DNA of 64,000 nucleotides. Source: Prochlorococcus sp. scB243_495L20 (lineage in GTDB: Bacteria; Cyanobacteriota; Cyanobacteriia; PCC-6307; Cyanobiaceae). The stretch covers positions 27,394 through 91,393 of the forward strand of contig JFLX01000090.1 in the NCBI GenBank assembly GCA_000634215.1, given 5' to 3'. Every line of letters starts with the position of its first letter. Within the stretch, counting starts at the first letter, position 1. Positions 17,016 to 28,300 of this stretch are shown piece after piece. The notes under the pieces were generated by a model. It did not search any database, was not told the DNA's origin, and was given only the letters and a program-made list of their open reading frames with translations. A program made the position numbers and the translations under genes.

Positions 17016-20000
17016 ATGAGTTTAAATACTTTAGTTGATTATGTTTCGAACTCACAAATTACTTATGAATTAATAGAAAGAATTTCAAAAAATAATGAAT
17101 TAAATATTGTTGGTTCAAGTCGATATGCAAAATCAATAATATTAGATAGCATCGCAAAAAAAGAGGAAAAAAATATATTATTAATTTGTCCTAATGTAGA
17201 AATTGCCTACAAATGGATTGGTTATTTTGAAAGTATAAATGATAAAGCAATTTTATATTATCCCCCAACAGAACATCTACCATACTCATCAATTAATAAA
17301 TCCAAAGAGATTGAATTTAGTCAGCTTACTGTTTTATCCAAATTAATAAAAAAAGAGAAAAATGAACTTAATATTGTTATATCAACTGAGAGATCACTAC
17401 AACCTCATCTAATAAATAAGAACCTATTAATTGAAAACAAGTTAAATCTACAAAAAGGTGGTCAAATCGAGATTCAAGAATTAGCAAATAAACTTACTTT
17501 GCTGGGTTATACGAAGGATAATGTAACTTCAACAGAAGGATTCTGGAGTAGGAGAGGGGAAATAATAGATATTTATCCTGTCAATAATGAGTTTCCTATA
17601 AGATTAGAATTTTTTGATAATGTAATTGAGAAAATAAGAGAATATGATCCCCATACACAGAAAACATTAGAAAGTATAAATAATATTGAAATAATACAGG
17701 CTGGATTTGATTTGCTAATAAAAGATAAGTTAAATAATTTATCTAAGAACAATCTTTTTAATTCTGAAGATATAAATAAAAATAATCTTGATCGTTATTT
17801 AGGAATAATTGAAGAAGAACCCTCAAACATAATAGATTTTATAAATAGGGAAACAATTCTTGTAATTGATGAATTAGAAGATTGTAAAAAATTTGCAAAT
17901 AATTGGTATCTAGATTCAGAAAGTAATTTTGATAATTGTACGTATGAATTAAATGAGAACCTTAAAAGTAATGACATTAATTTAGAGGTCAAACCTAATT
18001 TGCATTTAAAGTTTGACGAAATATTAAATTCACTAGTAAATTTTAATTTAATAAAATTTTATGAATTTGAATCTAAAATCAATATTGATAATAAATTTTT
18101 GCTAAACGATAAAAGATTAAATTCATACTCTAAAAATATAGGAAAATTATCAAATGATATAAATAAAAATATAAAAAATAATGAAAAAGTATGGATATTA
18201 TCAGCACAACCATTGAGAACAAGGACTTTGCTTTATGAGCACGAATGTAATGCAAACTTCTTAGATAATCCTAATGATATTGATGATGCATATAAGTCAA
18301 TTAATAATTCAACTCCTCTAATTTTAAAAAATAAGAATAATTACGAAATCGAGGGGTTTTATCTTCCGATATGGAAAGTTGTCCTGATAACAGATAAAGA
18401 ATTATTTTCACAACAATCTCTTTTTAATAATGTATTCATAAGAAGAAAAAAAAGAAGTGTCAATTCAAATATAAATGTAAATAAGATTAGTCCCGGTGAT
18501 TTTATAGTTCATAAAAATCATGGAATAGGAAAGTTTTTAAAAATAGAAAAAATTAATATAACTGGAGATTCAAGAGATTATTTAGTCATTCAGTATCAAG
18601 ATGGGAAGATAAGTGTTGCCGCTGATCAACTTGGTAGTGTTAACAGATATAGATCAAGCGGAAAAATAAAGCCGAAAATAAATAAATTAGGAGGGACAGA
18701 ATGGGAAAAAATAAAAGAAAAAAATAAGAAACAAATCAAAAAAGTTGCTGTCGATATTCTAAAACTTTATGCAAAGAGAGAAAAATTAAAGGGTTACATT
18801 TACCCAGAAGATGGTCCTTGGCAAGATGAATTAGAGGAATCATTCCCTTATCAACCAACACCTGACCAAATTACTGCTGTAAAAGAAATAAAATCTGATA
18901 TGGAAAGCAATAAGCCAATGGACAGGCTAGTTTGTGGAGATGTAGGATTTGGCAAAACAGAAGTAGCTGTTCGAGCTATTTTTAAGGCTATTACATCAGG
19001 CAAACAGGTAATATTACTAGCACCTACAACAATCCTAGCTCAGCAACATTGGAGAACAATAAGTAATAGATTTTCACCTTACCCAATAAAAGTATCATTA
19101 CTAAATAGATTCAAAACCGTTAATGAAAGAAAGGAAATCTATGCAGGTTTGAAAAATAACAAAATTGATTTAGTTGTAGCAACGCACCAAATTTTAGGAA
19201 AAGAAATAGAAATTAAAAACTTAGGCCTACTAGTTATTGATGAAGAACAAAGATTTGGAGTAAGACAAAAGGAGAAAATAAAAAAAATCAAAACCAATAT
19301 AGACGTCTTAACTCTATCGGCAACTCCAATTCCAAGAACTCTTTATATGAGCTTATCTGGACTAAGACAAATGAGCTTACTAAATACTCCTCCACCATCA
19401 AGAAGATCAATAAAAACATATTTATCTGAAATAGATATGGATGTTATAAGAACTGCAATTAATCAAGAACTTGATAGGGGAGGTCAAATTTTTTATGTTC
19501 TTCCAAGAATTTCTGATATAGATCAAGCTGTAAACAAATTAAAAAATATGTTTCCCAGCTTAAAATTTATTGTTGCTCATGGGCAAATGAACGAAACAGA
19601 GCTCGAAAATGCAATGATTGCTTTTAATAATGGGGAAGTAGATCTAATGATATGCACAACGATAATTGAAAGTGGATTAGACATCCCTAAAGTAAATACA
19701 ATCATTATTGAAGATTCACACAAATTCGGCCTTTCACAACTTTATCAACTTAGAGGAAGAGTTGGTAGAAGCGGTGTACAAGCACATGCTTGGTTATTTT
19801 ATCCAAATATAAATAAAATTAATGACGCTGCAAAACAAAGATTGAAAGCGATAAAAGACTTTTCAGAACTAGGTAGTGGATACCAACTTGCAATGAAAGA
19901 TATGGAAATAAGAGGTGTTGGTAGTTTACTAGGAGAAGAACAAAGTGGAAAGGTTAATGCTATTGGATATGATTTATATATAGAAATGCTCCATGAGGCT

Positions 20001-20525
20001 ATTTCAGAAATCAGCGGGCAAGAAATACCTGAAGTTAACGACACTCAAATTGATTTACCAATAAATGCATTTATACCTGCAACATGGATATTAAACAGAG
20101 AAGAGAAGCTTGAGGCTTACAAATCTGCTACTGAATGTTCAAATAATGATGAATTAACTGAATTAGCTACAGACTGGGTAAATAGATATGGAAACTTACC
20201 CAAACCTGTTGAGTCCCTAATTATGATTATGAGACTAAAATTACTAGCTAAAAAATGTGGTTTTAATAAGATCAAGCTCAAAAAGCCAAACATCTTGATA
20301 GAGACAAAATTAAAAAATTCTACTTTTAAAATTCTTAAAAATTCTTTGGCAACTAGTATTCAAAATAAATTTAATTTTAATGAAGGCGAACAATTTTCAA
20401 TAATAACTATAAGGGGTTTAGGTGCAACTGAAATTCAAAATCAAATTGATCAACTTATATATTGGTTCGGGTCTTTTGAAAGAGAAATAAAGAATTTCGA
20501 TAAAGACCTTATAAAAAGAGAATAA
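17016..20525 (+). CDS. mfd: Transcription-repair coupling factor Mfd
   Basis: Releases RNA polymerase stalled at DNA damage and recruits UvrA. It is 1169 residues, the usual length. The N-terminal UvrB-like region comes first. The RNA-polymerase-interacting CarD-like module lies at about 490-560 (SPGDFIVHKNHGIGKF). The superfamily 2 translocase follows, with Walker A GDVGFGKTEVA near 640, Walker B LLVIDEEQRFG near 737, SATPIPRTL and the LRGRVGRS motif. A C-terminal TRCF domain ends the protein. The region around 270-480 is unusually rich in Asn and Lys, in keeping with the base composition. Confidence 0.95.
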   Translation: MSLNTLVDYVSNSQITYELIERISKNNELNIVGSSRYAKSIILDSIAKKEEKNILLICPNVEIAYKWIGYFESINDKAILYYPPTEHLPYSSINKSKEIEFSQLTVLSKLIKKEKNELNIVISTERSLQPHLINKNLLIENKLNLQKGGQIEIQELANKLTLLGYTKDNVTSTEGFWSRRGEIIDIYPVNNEFPIRLEFFDNVIEKIREYDPHTQKTLESINNIEIIQAGFDLLIKDKLNNLSKNNLFNSEDINKNNLDRYLGIIEEEPSNIIDFINRETILVIDELEDCKKFANNWYLDSESNFDNCTYELNENLKSNDINLEVKPNLHLKFDEILNSLVNFNLIKFYEFESKINIDNKFLLNDKRLNSYSKNIGKLSNDINKNIKNNEKVWILSAQPLRTRTLLYEHECNANFLDNPNDIDDAYKSINNSTPLILKNKNNYEIEGFYLPIWKVVLITDKELFSQQSLFNNVFIRRKKRSVNSNINVNKISPGDFIVHKNHGIGKFLKIEKINITGDSRDYLVIQYQDGKISVAADQLGSVNRYRSSGKIKPKINKLGGTEWEKIKEKNKKQIKKVAVDILKLYAKREKLKGYIYPEDGPWQDELEESFPYQPTPDQITAVKEIKSDMESNKPMDRLVCGDVGFGKTEVAVRAIFKAITSGKQVILLAPTTILAQQHWRTISNRFSPYPIKVSLLNRFKTVNERKEIYAGLKNNKIDLVVATHQILGKEIEIKNLGLLVIDEEQRFGVRQKEKIKKIKTNIDVLTLSATPIPRTLYMSLSGLRQMSLLNTPPPSRRSIKTYLSEIDMDVIRTAINQELDRGGQIFYVLPRISDIDQAVNKLKNMFPSLKFIVAHGQMNETELENAMIAFNNGEVDLMICTTIIESGLDIPKVNTIIIEDSHKFGLSQLYQLRGRVGRSGVQAHAWLFYPNINKINDAAKQRLKAIKDFSELGSGYQLAMKDMEIRGVGSLLGEEQSGKVNAIGYDLYIEMLHEAISEISGQEIPEVNDTQIDLPINAFIPATWILNREEKLEAYKSATECSNNDELTELATDWVNRYGNLPKPVESLIMIMRLKLLAKKCGFNKIKLKKPNILIETKLKNSTFKILKNSLATSIQNKFNFNEGEQFSIITIRGLGATEIQNQIDQLIYWFGSFEREIKNFDKDLIKRE

Positions 20526-20597
20526 ATTATTAAATAATTATTTAAAATCCGCGAAACAGTTTGATTTCGGTTAGCTTTATAAAAATTTATTTATTTT

Positions 20598-20759
20598 ATG
20601 GGTGAATATATAGACGTCGGAATCCAATCTTCCATTTTACCCTTATCAATCATTCTTTCATCAATCGCTCTAGGAATATTTGCATTATTTGGAGAAGAAA
20701 CGGAAAATGATGATGATGACTCTGATTCAGGAAGTGGTGGCCTAATGCAACCTATTTGA
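20598..20759 (+). CDS. Small membrane protein with acidic tail, 53 aa
   Basis: An ATG at 20598 opens a frame with one hydrophobic helix at about residues 12-31 (SILPLSIILSSIALGIFALFG). A strongly acidic Asp/Glu run (ETENDDDDSDS), a GSGG linker and LMQPI end the protein. It follows mfd by 72 bases on the same strand. The composition and clear helix-plus-tail design make it a likely real gene of unknown function. Confidence 0.6.
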   Translation: MGEYIDVGIQSSILPLSIILSSIALGIFALFGEETENDDDDSDSGSGGLMQPI

Positions 20760-20761
20760 AA

Positions 20762-21130
20762 TTATTTATAAACAATTTGTTTTGACTTTCTCTTAGATAC
20801 TTTAAATAACCTATTGAATGAACCTACCATTAAAATAAGAGCAGTAAAAGAAGATACAAAAATAAAAATTACCAAAAATATCTCATAGAAATGTGAAAAG
20901 AATTCAATTAATAATAGAAAAGATTTATTAAATGTCGACGGTAGATTTTGTAACAGCAAATTTTTATTAGGAATTAAATAATTTATATAAACTAACAAAG
21001 CACTAAAAATAAACAAAAAGAAAGATTCAGTAAGCAGTCTTCTTTTAGATTTTCTTCTTAAATTTAATTTTTTTTTAAAAATATATTTATCAGTTTTTTT
21101 ATTCAAATTTGGGATCTTTAAATCTGCCAT
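20762..21130 (-). CDS. Unknown two-helix membrane protein, 122 aa
   Basis: The N-terminal 35 residues are very basic (KKKLNLRRKSKRRLL). Two hydrophobic helices follow, at about 37-55 and 80-105, and the C-terminus is again basic (KRKSKQ). Charge distribution suggests both ends lie in the cytoplasm. It is convergent with the 53-residue gene, 2 bases apart. No family recognised. Confidence 0.55.
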   Translation of the reverse strand: MADLKIPNLNKKTDKYIFKKKLNLRRKSKRRLLTESFFLFIFSALLVYINYLIPNKNLLLQNLPSTFNKSFLLLIEFFSHFYEIFLVIFIFVSSFTALILMVGSFNRLFKVSKRKSKQIVYK

Positions 21131-21218
21131 ACATCAAAGCTCAAAGAATAAATTTCAATTACTCTGAAAAGAAATTAACCTATAGTATCGTGTTTGTATT
21201 TAAGATGCTAATTGCTCT

Positions 21219-21809
21219 TTATTCAGGGTTTATCAGTTCTTTTTTTTCTATATTTTCAAAAGGACTATAAAAATAAATAAATGAAGAAGAAAATAGAATT
21301 AAAGAGCAAATTGCAATAAAAGGTGGAATAAAGACATTAAAAAATTTAACTTTATTATTTAACCCAAATCTTAATTTTTTAGGAATGTTATAGGTTATAT
21401 CAGTTTTTTTAATTCTTACTTTTGGAGATTCATTTAATTGATCAAAACAATTTATGGTATCTGAAAGTAATGAATTACCAATTTTTAGAACTAAAGGCTT
21501 TACATTTGCTTTAGAGCTCTTAAGAACAATATTATGTATGTGGAGATTATCGGCTTTTATATCAATTAATTTAGACTGATATATTGGAATTTCGTTTTTG
21601 ATTAAGAGATTTGAATAAATATAAAAAGCATCCATAATAGGCCCTAAATGTTCAAATTTGCCTTCAATAAGTGGTTTATCAACTATGGTTAATTTCCATT
21701 GGGAAATTATAGATATTTGATCTTTATTTTCATTATTGGAATAATCTGGCAATCCGATTATTTCGAGACTTACTGAAGATTGATGAAATGACAATTTATT
21801 TTGGATCAT
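21219..21809 (-). CDS. DUF4335-like cyanobacterial protein
   Basis: A 196-residue protein: a soluble domain (1-130) with alternating hydrophobic strands, a basic linker (RIKKTDITYNIPKKLRFG) and one C-terminal membrane helix at about 157-178. It starts one base after the DUF3038 gene ends. DUF3038 followed by DUF4335 is a gene pair I associate with cyanobacteria, which is the main reason for this call; the sequence itself is divergent. Function unknown. Confidence 0.6.
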   Translation of the reverse strand: MIQNKLSFHQSSVSLEIIGLPDYSNNENKDQISIISQWKLTIVDKPLIEGKFEHLGPIMDAFYIYSNLLIKNEIPIYQSKLIDIKADNLHIHNIVLKSSKANVKPLVLKIGNSLLSDTINCFDQLNESPKVRIKKTDITYNIPKKLRFGLNNKVKFFNVFIPPFIAICSLILFSSSFIYFYSPFENIEKKELINPE

Positions 21810-21810
21810 A

Positions 21811-22335
21811 TTAAAAATCGTATAAAAAATTCTTCAACTTTTGATGACCCTTATTTGAAATACAAAAAGATAAAATAAGCAAAGATTTTATTATAATCTC
21901 ACCATTTTCAGATTGATTTAAAAGCTTTTTAACTCTCATACTATCTGCATTAAATCTCTCTTTAATCAACTCAATAAATCTCTTATTAAAATCATTCCAA
22001 ATAATTGAATTCTCTTTAATATCTTCTTTAGATTTAAGTATCTCTCTGATATAAGGATATAAATATTTAGACATTTCAACAGTGATTTTAATTAATGCAT
22101 CGAATTGGTTTACTTTAATATTATTGTTAACATAAGATTTTCTCAATGGATTATTATTCCTTAATTTCCAAATAGTAATTTTATTTGGTAGAACATGATT
22201 TAAATTAAGTCTATTTGATAAAGCGTAAAGGGATTGAATACCATTTAAATCAATAGTTTCTAGGATTAATAATAATAAATCAAGCTTCTCTATAGATTGT
22301 CTTGATACGTGATTTCCCTTAGTTAAATCTGTAAT
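21811..22335 (-). CDS. DUF3038 cyanobacterial protein, probable ATT start
   Basis: The conserved part of DUF3038 begins well upstream of the first ordinary start codon. The only ATG/GTG/TTG start is a TTG at 22146, giving 111 residues. The same frame stays open upstream to a TAA at 22345-22347 and encodes KLDLLLLILETIDLNG, NHVLPNK and TIWKLRNNNP, which fits the family N-terminus. No ATG, GTG or TTG exists in that stretch. The best candidate is ATT at 22333-22335, preceded by a weak GAGA, giving 174 residues. A frameshift or sequencing error is the alternative. It lies between the DUF2949 and DUF4335 genes on the same strand. Confidence 0.65.
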   Translation of the reverse strand: MTDLTKGNHVSRQSIEKLDLLLLILETIDLNGIQSLYALSNRLNLNHVLPNKITIWKLRNNNPLRKSYVNNNIKVNQFDALIKITVEMSKYLYPYIREILKSKEDIKENSIIWNDFNKRFIELIKERFNADSMRVKKLLNQSENGEIIIKSLLILSFCISNKGHQKLKNFLYDF

Positions 22336-22374
22336 TGTTCTCGATTAAGATATAAAAAAATTATAACAGAATTA

Positions 22375-22572
22375 TTAATCTATTTTTTGAAATAAAAATG
22401 AATATAACTTATCTAGTTCTTCAATAGTTAGCATTCCGTAACTCCATAATAATATTGGTAATGGAGTGTTATTTTTTATAGATAATTTTATACCAAGTTC
22501 AATAGTAGATTCATCTAAACCTAATTCATTAAATAAATAAATTATCATTTCTCTAGATAAATAATTATCCAT
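22375..22572 (-). CDS. DUF2949 small cyanobacterial protein
   Basis: A 65-residue acidic protein. The pattern LFNELGLDESTIELGIKLS...PLPILLWSYGMLTIEELDKLYSFL matches DUF2949, in which a helical segment precedes a conserved LPxxLWxYGLxxxxxLD motif. It begins 5 bases after the monooxygenase gene ends on the same strand, so the two are probably cotranscribed. Function unknown. Confidence 0.75.
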   Translation of the reverse strand: MDNYLSREMIIYLFNELGLDESTIELGIKLSIKNNTPLPILLWSYGMLTIEELDKLYSFLFQKID

Positions 22573-22577
22573 GAATT

Positions 22578-23732
22578 CTATTTAATACTTGAATAAATGA
22601 GAGATTTAGTCATTTGATTAAGGACTAATTTTCTTGTAAAAAGAAATTTATTTAAAAGAAAAAATGAAAATTTCCTTATTGGAAATAAAAAAACGTTTCG
22701 ATTAGCAAAAATTGATATCAACGAGTCAGTTATAAAAATAGTGACAATAATATCTAAAATTCTGCTTGAAAAATACTTAAATTTAAAGAACATCAATTGC
22801 AATTTAGTAATATCAGTATTTTTATTAAAAAGATCATAAATAGTATTAACATCTCTCCAGCAAGTATTTAGACCCTGACCACCAACAGGATGAAATGTAT
22901 GAAATGCATCTCCTACAAAAACTAATTTTTTAAAATTTAAAACTGGTAAATTTAAGGATAATGAAACAGGAAAAATATTAAATTCGCCGATTATTTGGTC
23001 CAACTTAAATTCATTAGGCAAGATTGTTGATAAATTATCCATTAAAAAATTTTTGTCAGAATTCAACCTTTCAATTGCCTTTAATGTATTGGAAGTCCAA
23101 ATTACTTGATACAAGTTTTTTTCTAAAGGTAATAATGCTAGTGGGCCTTCTTTCCTAAAAATTTCATAAGCTCGTTTCTCACAATGACCTCTAAGAGAAA
23201 CTTTAAAAGTTAAACAAGACTGACTATAAGATTTTTTTATATCAACAAAATCTATGAATTTTTTATCAAGTGAGTTAGCGCCTGTTGAAAAGAATTGATA
23301 ATCAAATAATATTTTTTTACGTGACAATATCTGTGGTGTCATAAAAAAAATATTGTCATAATTGTCAATCTCTTGAAAAAATACGTTCATGAGATCCGAA
23401 TGTTTAACTACCCAGCCAATATTTTCGGCAGAAGTTATATCATCATCTAAGTCAGAAGTTGATAAATTGGTGAAAGCAGAAGTTACGCTATCTGCAATTG
23501 AAAGGGTATCAAAGCCAAATAAAAAAGGTTCTAATTTTTTCCAAAGTCTGAATTTAGATAAAATTTTTCTTGTTGAATGAGTAATTGCATAAGTTTTATC
23601 TTTATCAATTAATCTATCTTTTGGTAATAAATCAGTTAAAAAAATATTGCAATCAAATTTTGAAAGCGCGATTGAAAGTAATAAACCTGTGGGACCTGAT
23701 CCAACGATTTTAAAATTGAATTTGTCTTTCAT
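22578..23732 (-). CDS. UbiH/COQ6-family FAD monooxygenase
   Basis: A flavin-dependent aromatic hydroxylase of 384 residues. The dinucleotide-binding motif GSGPTGLLLSIALS lies at residues 11-24, and the second FAD motif VGDAFHTFHPVGGQGLN is near 275. These match the UbiH/UbiF/COQ6 group that hydroxylates quinone precursors. Cyanobacteria make plastoquinone, not ubiquinone, so the substrate is not certain. It heads a minus-strand run with the DUF2949 gene. Confidence 0.8.
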   Translation of the reverse strand: MKDKFNFKIVGSGPTGLLLSIALSKFDCNIFLTDLLPKDRLIDKDKTYAITHSTRKILSKFRLWKKLEPFLFGFDTLSIADSVTSAFTNLSTSDLDDDITSAENIGWVVKHSDLMNVFFQEIDNYDNIFFMTPQILSRKKILFDYQFFSTGANSLDKKFIDFVDIKKSYSQSCLTFKVSLRGHCEKRAYEIFRKEGPLALLPLEKNLYQVIWTSNTLKAIERLNSDKNFLMDNLSTILPNEFKLDQIIGEFNIFPVSLSLNLPVLNFKKLVFVGDAFHTFHPVGGQGLNTCWRDVNTIYDLFNKNTDITKLQLMFFKFKYFSSRILDIIVTIFITDSLISIFANRNVFLFPIRKFSFFLLNKFLFTRKLVLNQMTKSLIYSSIK

Positions 23733-23751
23733 CGTATTATATAAGCATCAA

Positions 23752-24393
23752 TTATCTATTCAGATAAATATAGCAAATTTCCTCAAATGCCGGTCTTAAT
23801 AAATAGGGGTACTCACCAACCCATAAGTTAATTTCAGGAAGCCAAGCATCGGTCAAATAAAAATCTCTGTCAAAATTACGGTTATCAGATGTTATTAAAC
23901 ATCTAATACTCGAACCAACCCTAATTTGACTATGCTTATTTTCCATAGGAAAACTTAATTTTTTCAAATAACCATCTTCATCTTCTAATTCAAGTACTAA
24001 CCAAGTCCTTTTGTTTTCAATAACTTCTAATCGACCTTGCCTATTAGATTGTTCTCTTGAACTTTCAATCTTTTCTGTTTTATAAATATCTGATACATAG
24101 CCATCAAATATAGAAAAAAATTTATATTTTCTAAATTGCAAGTTTTTTCTACTTGATTCAAGAATAGGGCCCCAGATGATATACAAAAAGAACCCTACAC
24201 ATAGGAATAACCAGAAATTATTAGTTTGATCTCCAGTCGAACTAATAATTAATGAGATAAATCCACCAATTGAAGAAACTATTACTCTTTGAAGAATTTT
24301 TCTAGGATTCCCCAAGGCGTACTTAAATTGACTTCCTGTACCAACTGCAGGAATAAGTTTTGAAATTTGACTTGAATTAATTGGAATTATCAT
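23752..24393 (-). CDS. Conserved cyanobacterial membrane protein, 213 aa
   Basis: Two hydrophobic helices at about residues 37-53 and 60-77 are followed by a soluble domain with beta-strand-like alternation (TWLVLELEDEDGYLKKLSFPM, SSIRCLITSD, LTDAWLPEINLWVGEYPYL). The N-terminus has a GTGSQFKYALGNP motif. I associate this type with conserved cyanobacterial proteins sometimes labelled phosphate permease, for which I see no support. It starts one base after dapB ends. Confidence 0.6.
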   Translation of the reverse strand: MIIPINSSQISKLIPAVGTGSQFKYALGNPRKILQRVIVSSIGGFISLIISSTGDQTNNFWLFLCVGFFLYIIWGPILESSRKNLQFRKYKFFSIFDGYVSDIYKTEKIESSREQSNRQGRLEVIENKRTWLVLELEDEDGYLKKLSFPMENKHSQIRVGSSIRCLITSDNRNFDRDFYLTDAWLPEINLWVGEYPYLLRPAFEEICYIYLNR

Positions 24394-24394
24394 T

Positions 24395-25243
24395 TTAAAA
24401 AATCAATTTTTCAAGTCCGTAAACTAAAGTTTCATAATTACCAATTTTTTTAATAGCCTGTAAAACTCCTGGCATATATGCCTTTCTATCAATAGTGTCA
24501 TGTTTGATTGTGTAAGTTTCACCTGGAGATCCCATAATTACTAACTGATGAGCGAGTAATCCTGGTAATCGTACAGAATGTATATTAATTCCTGAATCTC
24601 TGAGCCCACCGCGTACTCCTTTCAATGACTCAGACTCTTTTACTAAATTCTGATTAAATTTCTTTGGATATTCTTCAATCATTTCTGCAGTTTTTATACA
24701 CGTCCCACTAGGAGAATCAGCTTTTTGATTATGATGCATCTCAATTAATTCAATATTGTCGTAAAACTTTGCAGCTACAGATGCCGCCTGCTGAAGAAGC
24801 ACCATACCTACTGAAAAATTAGGAATTATTGCACAACCAACCGATGCTTTCTGGGCAAAAACAGACAAATCTTTTATTTGCGAAGGGCTTAGACCTGTAG
24901 TTCCTACTACTGGTGATACCCCATATGCAATAGCTGATCTGGTATTTTCATATACAGAATCAGGATGAGTAAAATCAACCAAAACAGGTTTGATTTTTTC
25001 ATTTCTATAAATTTGACTAATGGAACATAAAGTCCCTTCAAAATCATTTGAAACAAAAACATCACAATTTTTTACCTTCAATAATTCAGAAATATTTGAG
25101 CCATTGTTCTTTTCTTTTGTGTCGATTGCTGCGACAAGTTCACAATCTGTAGAATTTAATACAGTATTAACAACTTCACTACCCATTCTGCCTAAAGCTC
25201 CGGAAACTAGTACTGGTATGGGTTTTTTAGAATTTTCAATCAT
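24395..25243 (-). CDS. dapB: 4-hydroxy-tetrahydrodipicolinate reductase
   Basis: Second committed step of lysine and diaminopimelate synthesis: reduces hydroxytetrahydrodipicolinate with NAD(P)H. The nucleotide-binding loop GALGRMG is at residues 15-21. The VGTTGLS element lies near 112 and the active-site segment [14 protein letters not shown] near 168, with the catalytic His pair and Lys. At 282 residues it is normal length. It lies divergently from chlH with about 100 bases between. Confidence 0.95.
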   Translation of the reverse strand: MIENSKKPIPVLVSGALGRMGSEVVNTVLNSTDCELVAAIDTKEKNNGSNISELLKVKNCDVFVSNDFEGTLCSISQIYRNEKIKPVLVDFTHPDSVYENTRSAIAYGVSPVVGTTGLSPSQIKDLSVFAQKASVGCAIIPNFSVGMVLLQQAASVAAKFYDNIELIEMHHNQKADSPSGTCIKTAEMIEEYPKKFNQNLVKESESLKGVRGGLRDSGINIHSVRLPGLLAHQLVIMGSPGETYTIKHDTIDRKAYMPGVLQAIKKIGNYETLVYGLEKLIF

Positions 25244-25346
25244 TTTTTTTTAAAAAAATTTTTTTAAAGGTTGTTACACGCTATTTATATTGCACACAAT
25301 AACGTCTTTTCATTCGTAGGCTGGTAGAAATACTTAAAGAAAATCA

Positions 25347-28300
25347 ATGTTTACGCAGGTCCGCTCAGCAAACCGCAGAGTATCTCCTGTTGAGGATAAC
25401 AAACACAAAGTTGTAATAAAAGCAGTTTATGTTGTCCTTGAGCCACAATACCAAAATTCCTTAACAGAAGCTGCAAAGTCAATAAATAAAATGAATGGGC
25501 CTATAGGCATAGACCTTAGTGGCTATCTTATCGAAGAACTTAGGAATGATAGTAATTTTGAAGATTTTAAAGAAGATATAGCTAATGCAGATATATTCGT
25601 AGCTTCTCTAATTTTCATCGAAGACCTCGCTCAAAAAGTGGTTGATGCAGTATCTCCATATAAAGACAAACTAAAAGCATCAATAGTTTTCCCCTCCATG
25701 CCAGAGGTAATGAGATTAAATAAGTTAGGTTCATTTAGCATGGCCCAACTTGGTCAATCTAAAAGCATTATTGGAGATTTAATAAAAAAGAAAAAAGAAT
25801 CTGATGGAGCAAGTTTCCAAGATTCAATGTTGAAGTTATTAAATACACTACCTTCAATACTTAAATATCTACCAGTAGAAAAAGCTCAAGATGCTAGAAC
25901 ATTTATTCTGAGTTTTCAGTACTGGTTAGGTGGTACCACTGAGAACTTAAAAAACTTCTTGTTAATGATTTCTGAAAAGTATGCCGTTTCAGAGATCATA
26001 AAAGATCAAATAGAAGAATTCAAAATTCAAGACCCAGAAACATTCCCTGATTTAGGAATTTGGCATCCTCTTGCTCCTTGCATGTTTGAAAGTCTTAAAG
26101 AATATCAAAATTGGGAAAATAATAGGAAAGATATAAATCCTAAAGATGACAAAACTCCAACAATAGGTTTAGTGCTTCAAAGGAGTCATATCGTTACGGG
26201 TGATGATGCTCATTACGTTGCTGTTATTCAAGAATTGGAATACAGAGGTGCGAGAGTACTACCTATTTTTTGTGGAGGTCTAGATTTTTCTAAACCAGTT
26301 AATGAATTTTATTATGATTCCATAAATAAGGATCAACCTATAGTAGACGGAGTTGTATCTCTAACAGGATTTGCACTTGTTGGTGGGCCAGCACGACAAG
26401 ATCATCCTAAAGCTATTGAAGCCCTACAAAGGTTAAACAGACCATATATGGTTGCACTTCCATTAGTCTTCCAAACCACACAAGAATGGGAAGACAGTGA
26501 TCTAGGGTTACACCCAGTTCAGGTAGCACTTCAAATTGCAATTCCAGAACTTGATGGTGCTATTGAACCTATTATTCTCTCAGGTCGTGATGATGCTACA
26601 GGTAAGGCGCATACGCTCCAAGATCGAGTTGATGTAATAGCTGAAAGAGCCATAAAATGGTCAACTTTAAGAGTTAAATCAAGAAAGGATAAAAAATTAG
26701 CCATCACAGTATTTAGTTTTCCACCAGACAAAGGAAATGTTGGTACAGCAGCATACTTAAATGTTTTCGGTTCAATTTACAGAGTACTCCTTGAAATGAA
26801 ATCGAAAGGATATCAAATAGATGAACTTCCAAGTAATTCAAAAGAATTAATGGAAAAAGTAATTAATAACCCTGAAGCAATGGACGGCTCTCCCGAGTTA
26901 AATATTGCTCATAAAATGTCAGTAAAAGAATACGAAGAGTTCACACCATATTCACAAAGACTTGAAGAGAATTGGGGTAAACCTCCTGGAAATCTAAATA
27001 GTGACGGACAAAATTTACTTATTTATGGAAAACATTTTGGAAATGTTTTTATAGGTGTACAACCTACATTCGGTTACGAAGGTGATCCGATGAGGTTGCT
27101 TTATTCAAGAAGTGCAAGTCCTCATCACGGTTTTGCCGCTTATTACACCTATGTAGAAAAAATCTGGGGTGCTGATGCTGTTCTTCATTTTGGAACTCAC
27201 GGATCACTCGAATTTATGCCTGGTAAACAGATGGGCATGAGTGAAACATGCTATCCGGATTCTCTCATTGGATCATTACCAAATTTGTATTACTATGCTG
27301 CTAATAATCCTTCTGAAGCAACAATCGCGAAAAGAAGAGGTTACGCCTCAACAATTAGCTATCTAACTCCTCCAGCAGAAAATGCAGGACTCTACAAAGG
27401 ACTTAAAGAACTAAGCGAACTTGTTGGTTCTTATCAACAATTAAGAGAAAATAGTAGGGGTATTCAAATAGTTAATGCAATAGTCGAGACTTCTAAACAA
27501 TGTAATCTTGACAAAGATGTTGAGCTCCCTTCAAAAGATGTGGAAGATCTCTCAATTGATGAAAGAGATTTATTTGTTGGTAATATCTACAAACAGTTGA
27601 TGGAAATTGAAAGTAGATTGTTACCTTGCGGTCTTCATACTATTGGAGAAGCTCCAACAGCAGAAGAAGCAGTCGCAACTCTTGTAAATATTGCATCATT
27701 AGAGAGAGAGCAAGAGGGATTAAGATCTCTTCCTGGATTGCTAGCTGAATCCATGGGGCTGAATATTGAACAAATTTATGATGGTAATAATAAAGGTGAA
27801 CTTAAATTTGTAGAGCTAAATGAAAAAATCATAAAGACAGCAAGAGAGTCTATTTTTGCGATGGTCAACTCTTTAAAAATTGTTAATGGCAGAGTTTATT
27901 TAGAAAAATCACTTCTTTCCAAGTTGTTTGACTTCCTTAAAGTATTTGGTTTGAATTTACCTACTCCTTGGCTAAGGGTCTGTAACTTAAATGGATTTAA
28001 TGAAGTTAACCAGAAGGAATTAAATAAATTATTTGATTACTTACTTTTCTGTTTGGAACAGGTCTGTGCAGATAAAGAAATGGATAGCCTCATTAAAGCA
28101 TTAGATGGAAATTATGTTTTACCTGGACCAGGTGGAGATCCTATACGAAATCCAGGTGTTTTACCCAGTGGTAAAAATATTCATGCACTTGATCCACAAT
28201 CAATCCCTACTACAGCAGCAGTAGCTGCTGCAAAGTCAGTTGTTGACAAATTAATTGAGAGACAAAAGGAAGAGCAAGGGACTTGGCCTGAAACAATTGC

